A DNA stretch of 64,000 nucleotides from Amphibalanus amphitrite (taxonomy: Eukaryota; Arthropoda; Thecostraca; Balanomorpha; Balanidae), in assembly GCF_019059575.1 (NCBI RefSeq), contig NW_024882308.1, forward strand, positions 248,001 to 312,000, written 5' to 3'. The position numbers and the translations under genes are program-made. The notes beneath the pieces are model-generated. The model made no database searches and was not told where the DNA came from. It was given only the letters and a program-made list of their open reading frames with translations. How positions within the stretch are numbered: position 1 is the stretch's first letter; every line of letters begins with the position of its first letter. Shown here one piece after another: positions 45,601 through 51,600 of this stretch.

Positions 45601-48600
45601 CTTCACATGCAAATCTGTGGACAAACGGCCATCCGTCCCTAATTGGACCAGCACATCAAGGAACTCTATTTGCGAGTGAGAGGTCCTGAGGTCCACTTGG
45701 ATTCTGGGATGGATTTGGTTAGCCCGCTCATGAAAACGGACTAATTCTTGTTCACCATGGAGCCAGATGCCAAATATGTCGTCTATATAGCGCCTCAAAC
45801 TTTTGAGGCGCTTTTGAGTAACTCAAACTTTTGAGTCACGCTTCTCTCAAACCATTGATATATTGGCGCTATATAGACGACATATTTGGCATCTGGCTCC
45901 ATGGTGAACAAGAATTAGTCCGTTTTCATGAGCGGGCTAACCAAATCCATCCCAGAATCCAAGTGGACCTCAGGACCTCTCACTCGCAAATAGAGTTCCT
46001 TGATGTGCTGGTCCAATTAGGGACGGATGGCCGTTTGTCCACAGATTTGCATGTGAAGTCAACAGACTCGAAATCGTACTTACACTTTGATTCTGACCAC
46101 CCGATTCACACAAAAAAGGCAGTCCCTTATGGCTTGGGTCTTAGGATAAAGAGAATCTGCACGAACGAGACAGATTTTAGCAAACACAAAGATAACCTCA
46201 AGAAACGTCTTCTTGAGAGAGAATATCCTCAAACAGTAGTAGATAGGGAGTTTAAAAAGCTTGATTCAGTAAATAGGGAACAGCTTCTTTCTGACCGACC
46301 GTCCAACAAAACTGAGGGGAGAGTACCTATGGCGGTCACGTACTCCAAATTCCTACCGAATATCAGGACGGTACTCGCAAAGAAGCAGCACCTACTCCAC
46401 AGATCGCATAGGCTACGCGAAGTCTTTCCAGGTCAGCCTATGGTAGCATACAAACGAGGTAGGAACCTACGTGACATTTTAGTACATGCAAAAACTAGGC
46501 GTATTGTTTCTAAGAAGGGCGATAGCAAACCAGAGAGCTGCGGCAAACAGTGTGTCATTTGCAGAAGGATGTACTCAAGCAGTGATCGCGTGAGGGGACC
46601 GGGGGAGGGGCGCGTGACGACGTACGATAGGACGATAGGGTGTAAAAGTGTAAATGTTATTTACGGAATATGGTGTAATGTATGTGAGTGCGTGTGCTAC
46701 GTGGGAGAGACAGGTGGAAATCTGTACGGCCGTATACAGAACCACCTATCATCCGTACGGGTGAGCAACCCGACCGTGGCGCTTCCGGTGAGGCACCACT
46801 TCTGCACTCCGGACCACAGTGTGGACGATTTACGCGTGGTGGGACTGGAAAGAGTGTGGATGCAGAACGTGGACTACAGGCGTGTAAGAGAGAAGAGATG
46901 GATGCATCTTCTAGGCACGTATGATGGAACGGCCGGTCTTAACAAAAGATTCGGCTAGATGGGGTGCACATGCCCCCCCCCCCCCGGAGCGCGGACTTGT
47001 AACTGTGGCCCAAATCAGTGTATCGATGTACGAGTATACTGTGCAGTCACCTGGGTGGTAGGCTGTGCCGCACGGCTCCAATGCCAGTATGCCTGTGTGG
47101 TATGCTGCACCGCACAACTCGAGTGCATATGCCTAATTCTTAAGTATGTTGCTGTATGTAAAAATGTTAGTTTAATCATTTTCAGTGCTTCGGCTAGAGA
47201 TTTTAGTTAGGTAGGAAGTGGAGTGGAATTAGAGCACGTACTTTTTTATCTTCTGGTGATTTTTATGTTTATATGTCGTATTATTCGGCGCAGCGGAGAG
47301 GCCTGTATTTTCTGATGAAGCCATGAATACACATGGTGAAACGTAAAGTTGCTTTAATTTCTATTCAAAAATGGCCAATTGCTGATCTACAATATAAACG
47401 TACATACATTTTTTTCACTCGGGAGCGGTAGAACACGTTTGTGGCAAGAAACCAGGGGCGGTGGAAGAGGGATGCATGGTGAGCAGCTGCATCCTCAATT
47501 TCCATCCAAAAACATAGGCGTGCATTGCATTTACAAACATATCTTATTGCACCCCCATAACCCTTGCTTGTATTAGGGGGGGGGGGTCGAACGGACCCCC
47601 CCCCCCGATTTTCGCAAATAACTCGCGTAGAAAGCGGCCGATTAAGACGAAACTTTCAGTACCTTCGTGATAATTAATTTTACACCTACCCTGAAAATCT
47701 AATGACCCTGACCTTTAGACCTTTGACCTGTGACCTACTTTTCGAGACCATGTTTGGCCGGAATCGCGATTCAGTATGTCGGCTCGCATTATCCGCACGT
47801 TTGCAGTCTTTTCGTGGTTTCAAGCGTTCAAACATGGGATTTGATGTTGCTCCCATGGATTAGGGTCAAGGGTGGGTGTCAAGGTCACCGGAAGGTCAGG
47901 TCAGGTCACTGACTTTTGATGACCTTGGTTTACTTTTTCGAGTTTTACATGTTTCTAGGCTAGTTTTTCGAGCTGAATTCGAATTTAGCAACCATTTGAA
48001 CATTTAAGATGTAGTTTTGGTGCCTTCGTAACATGTTACGAAGCTGTAAGGGCGGTTGCCACCTACTACCTACGAATACCCGGCAAAACCCTTACTGGTT
48101 GACCTGACCCGACCTGGCCTAAATACACGAAGACATCATCTATGATCATAACTAACATTATATTCGTGATCAGCACTTCGAAAAACCTCATAACGACCAC
48201 CCTTTACGACGCTCTAACAGGTCCCGATTTTGCCGACCTTGGGTAATTGACCTCACCTGGACCTAGGTCCCTAAAGTTGGTTATCATCGGTTTCCTCTCG
48301 TCACGGGCAACACGCTCGTTATTTTTCCGCGAAGCTCTAGCTCGATCATGGGCGAAACGGCAAGGGGGGAGTCCAACGGACCCCCCCCCCCCCGATACTT
48401 TCGCGGCTGAAAAAAAAAAAAACACCAATACGGGCGAGGGATAATCCATAAGCTGCCCTTCGTTCGAAAGAGCGTCAAAAATAATGAAATTACTTCGACC
48501 ACTTTTTGGTCGGGTCAAAGTTCAGGTCATTGGGTTCATTGAAAGCCAAATTTCGCCGATTTTCAGGTCGAATATCGACAGTTTGCAAGTTGCCGACGCA

Positions 48601-51600
48601 TAACTCGGGAACCAATAGAGCTACAGCGCCGCGGAGAAGCGCATTTAGTAGCTATATTAGCGTTCTTTCTGGTTATTTTCTCAAATTTGACCTAAGGTCA
48701 ACAGTTTTGCCTGCAGGGAGCAAACACTGCCAAATAAAATATTTTTCGAGAAGTATTTCTGCAATAAAATTATACTCAAGCCTTGCACGAGCTTTCTTTT
48801 ACCGACATCGTGTTCCTCTTGTCAAGACGCACCGAATGAACTATAATTTGACCTTGAAAGGTCAACTTGGAAATTTGACCTCAGGTCAAAGTCATGATCT
48901 GACCGGATATTGTCATATTGCATCTCAGTGGATCCGTATCGTCAAGCTGAAAGCATATTTTCATCGGTGACCTGACCTTGAATGTCCTTGGTCTGAAAGT
49001 TTTACAAAAAAAAAGACAGAACATTGGAATGTCGCGAGTAATTGAGGCTGCTGAAAGTTTTACAACATGTGTAGAATTGATAGACCTGATAAGGTGCGCC
49101 GAGAGGCGCGGTCCGCGCCGCCGTTTTTTGAGATATCGGCGAACACCGCACGGGTGTTCAAACACCCCCAGGCAGTGTGCATTGTGACCATTTGCCCCAG
49201 TAGTCAAAATTCCTTAGCCGAGGCCCTGGCTCATATGGAAATAAGTCAGCGCTTCTGACGTTTGATGTTTGATGCTTGATGTCTGGTGCTTCGGGGGCAC
49301 CAGGCACACTTTTCCTTTCTTTATGTTAGCCATTTAGCTTTGCTAGACCGATAGCTTTTCATTTGCTACGTAACTGACGATAAACAATTTTCTCAGTTTC
49401 CACCAATCATATTTTTTTAAAGTCTGCCAGTGATAACGCTTAACCCGGCAGGCGGTGGGCATCCCGGCCACCTTCCGCGCGGTGGGGGAGGGCATTTTTG
49501 CCCCCCCCCCCCGTATCTCCGAAACTACTAGACGGATCCGTAAAATTCAAACGGCCTTCGATAGCTCTGTCGAATTTGCTGAGGGGAACCAAATTTCATT
49601 GACCTCGGGGTCACTGATGACGACACAGGTCAGGTCAAAGATAACATTTTTCACCGTTCACGGGTCTTCTGGGGAATGCGTTATAACACCGAGTAAAACG
49701 CATTTTGTCGAAAATCAGCGATAGGGCGTCAGTTGCCTAGTACACGTGTTGCTATTAGAGGTCACTGATAATACCAGGTCAGGTCACAGGTCAGGTCACC
49801 AAGGGTCAACACATGAACCCAACTTTACTTAGATTGTGCGATGCATGTTTTATGGCCAATTTCTCATTTCCAACCCAATGGTGTTGGTTATAAGACCATC
49901 ATGTACGGTTTAGGTCACTTTGTGGTTGAGGTCAGGTCAAGGTCAGGTCAAAAGAGGTCAAATTTAAAAGTTGATAGTTTTGCATAAAATGGATATTGAT
50001 TCGATGCAGCTCGTCACGGGGAGTCTAATGGTGGTCTTTGTTTTGCGCTACGAGGTCTAACATTGCTAAAAATTGAGTTTGAAAATTTGACGTCATCAAT
50101 TTTGAAGTTTCTTCGCTATAACTTGGCCAAAAAAAGAGGTATCGATCTAACATTCGGTATGCGGATAAAAGGTGGTAGCGACTATCACATATATTCCGTT
50201 TTTTTTCGAAATTCAAAACACTTTGGATTTTTGGGCTATTATATTAAAAAACAAATTGGGTCAAATTCCAAAAATTTCAAATATCCGATTCCGAGATAAC
50301 AGTTTTGTAGCCCTGTTGATTCTACACCTATTATGTTCGAAACATTTTTCTGTGTTTCTAAAGCTGTAGGCCTGACGGCTCTTCCCGCGTAACCTTTTTT
50401 GGGTCGAAAATGGCAGAAATGACGTCACTCCGACGTCATTAGCGGCCAACCTATCATAGCCTTTGCAAAAAAATTTGGTCACAATGCGCAAAAGCTATTC
50501 ACGGGGGGTACTGAAAGTTCGGTGACGATCGGCGCAGCGGTTCTGGAGATATATAAAAAAAAACTAAAGGGGGGGGGGAATGCCTCCCCCCACCGCCTGG
50601 AAGGTGAAAGTCCCCATCCCACCTTAACATTAGTTTTGAGTTGCTATAACGAAATTGGGGTCCCTAGGTTGCATTTACCGGTTTTGGTAATTCACAACAT
50701 CGAGAAATGTTTTAATTTCGAGATATTTAGATTCGAGTTTTTGGTGAATAACTGTAAAAAAAAAAACGGACGTTGAGCCGCGATTTTGGCAGCATCGTGT
50801 TCGCCTCGCTCAGACCTCACCCAAACAAAAAGTATATTATTCGACGCGCCTGAGCGAGGCGAACACGATGCTGCCAAAATCGCGGCTCTGCGGCCGTTTT
50901 TTTTTTTGCGAATTTATTCACCAAAAACGGAACGGTACCTTGGGGCACTTGACCTGACTTCAGAGGTCACCGGTTGACCTAGGACCCTAAAATCGGGTAT
51001 CAATCTCTGCGTCTCGTAACGGCGCACACGCTCGTTTTTTCCGCGACGCGCTAGCTCCACCAGGGGCGAAGCGGGGAGGGAGGTAGTACCCCCCCCCCCT
51101 CGGTCGACGCGTATGTAGAAAACCAATAGGTCTGGCGAGGGTTAACCCGGAGCATGGCACGAGGATAACCAGCGGAAAATAGTGAGACAAAACCGGTGTC
51201 CACGGAGCGCAGCTGGTCGGCGGTCCGCAAGGGGTGCATAATTTTGGCACCTCCTCTAAGCTGGCTATTGACTTTGAGGACTGAATGAGTGTTCCAGATA
51301 GAATGTCTAACCGTGTGTGTTCGGTAGGTGTATCTGTTTTTTTTTTATCCAGCTTAATCCTCGTCCCGCTGGGGGGGGGGGGGACAAATTGCACCCCTGT
51401 GTTTTCCTGAATAGCAAGAAAACGGTTGCGCGCCACCAAATTTTCAGTGCCTTCCCGGGCATCAATTTGACACCTTCACACAAAATTTCAAGTCTTAGGT
51501 CACCTTAGGTCAGAAGTTATTGAGGTCAAACTGAGGTCATGTTCGAGCAAAAATTTCAACATTGGATGGTGGACTGACTTGTGATAACCTGGCGTACGAG

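Larger units (their letters stand above)
44302..47389. mobile_element. Head-to-head inverted pair of Penelope-like elements within one target duplication
   Basis: CAATATAAACGTA (44289-44301 and 47390-47402) flanks the whole block. Left arm 44302-45794 and right arm 45865 to about 47360 are near-identical inverted copies of about 1.49 kb, joined by a 70-nt centre. The centre contains two TCAAACTTTTGAG repeats (45795 and 45822) and a CGCCTCAAA/TTTTGAGGCG hairpin. The right copy extends about 30 nt further 5' into coding sequence than the left. A 29-nt unpaired tail ends the block on the right. Confidence 0.85.
44181..49228. mobile_element. hAT-like element in TIM22 intron 4, filled with nested insertions
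   Basis: GCTCATAT at 44173-44180 and 49229-49236 is the 8-bp duplication around ends CAGGGCCTCGGCTAA and TTAGCCGAGGCCCTG. Inside the ends, CTACTGGGGCAAATG and its inverse CATTTGCCCCAGTAG pair as well. Of its 5048 bp, 3.1 kb is a Penelope-like double insertion and about 1.6 kb consists of fragments of two TTAA families. Confidence 0.88.

Noticed and set aside
44735..46924. 78-residue ORFs inside the Penelope pair ([13 protein letters not shown])
   Set aside because: These are out-of-frame shadows of the GIY-YIG coding sequence, mirrored in both copies.
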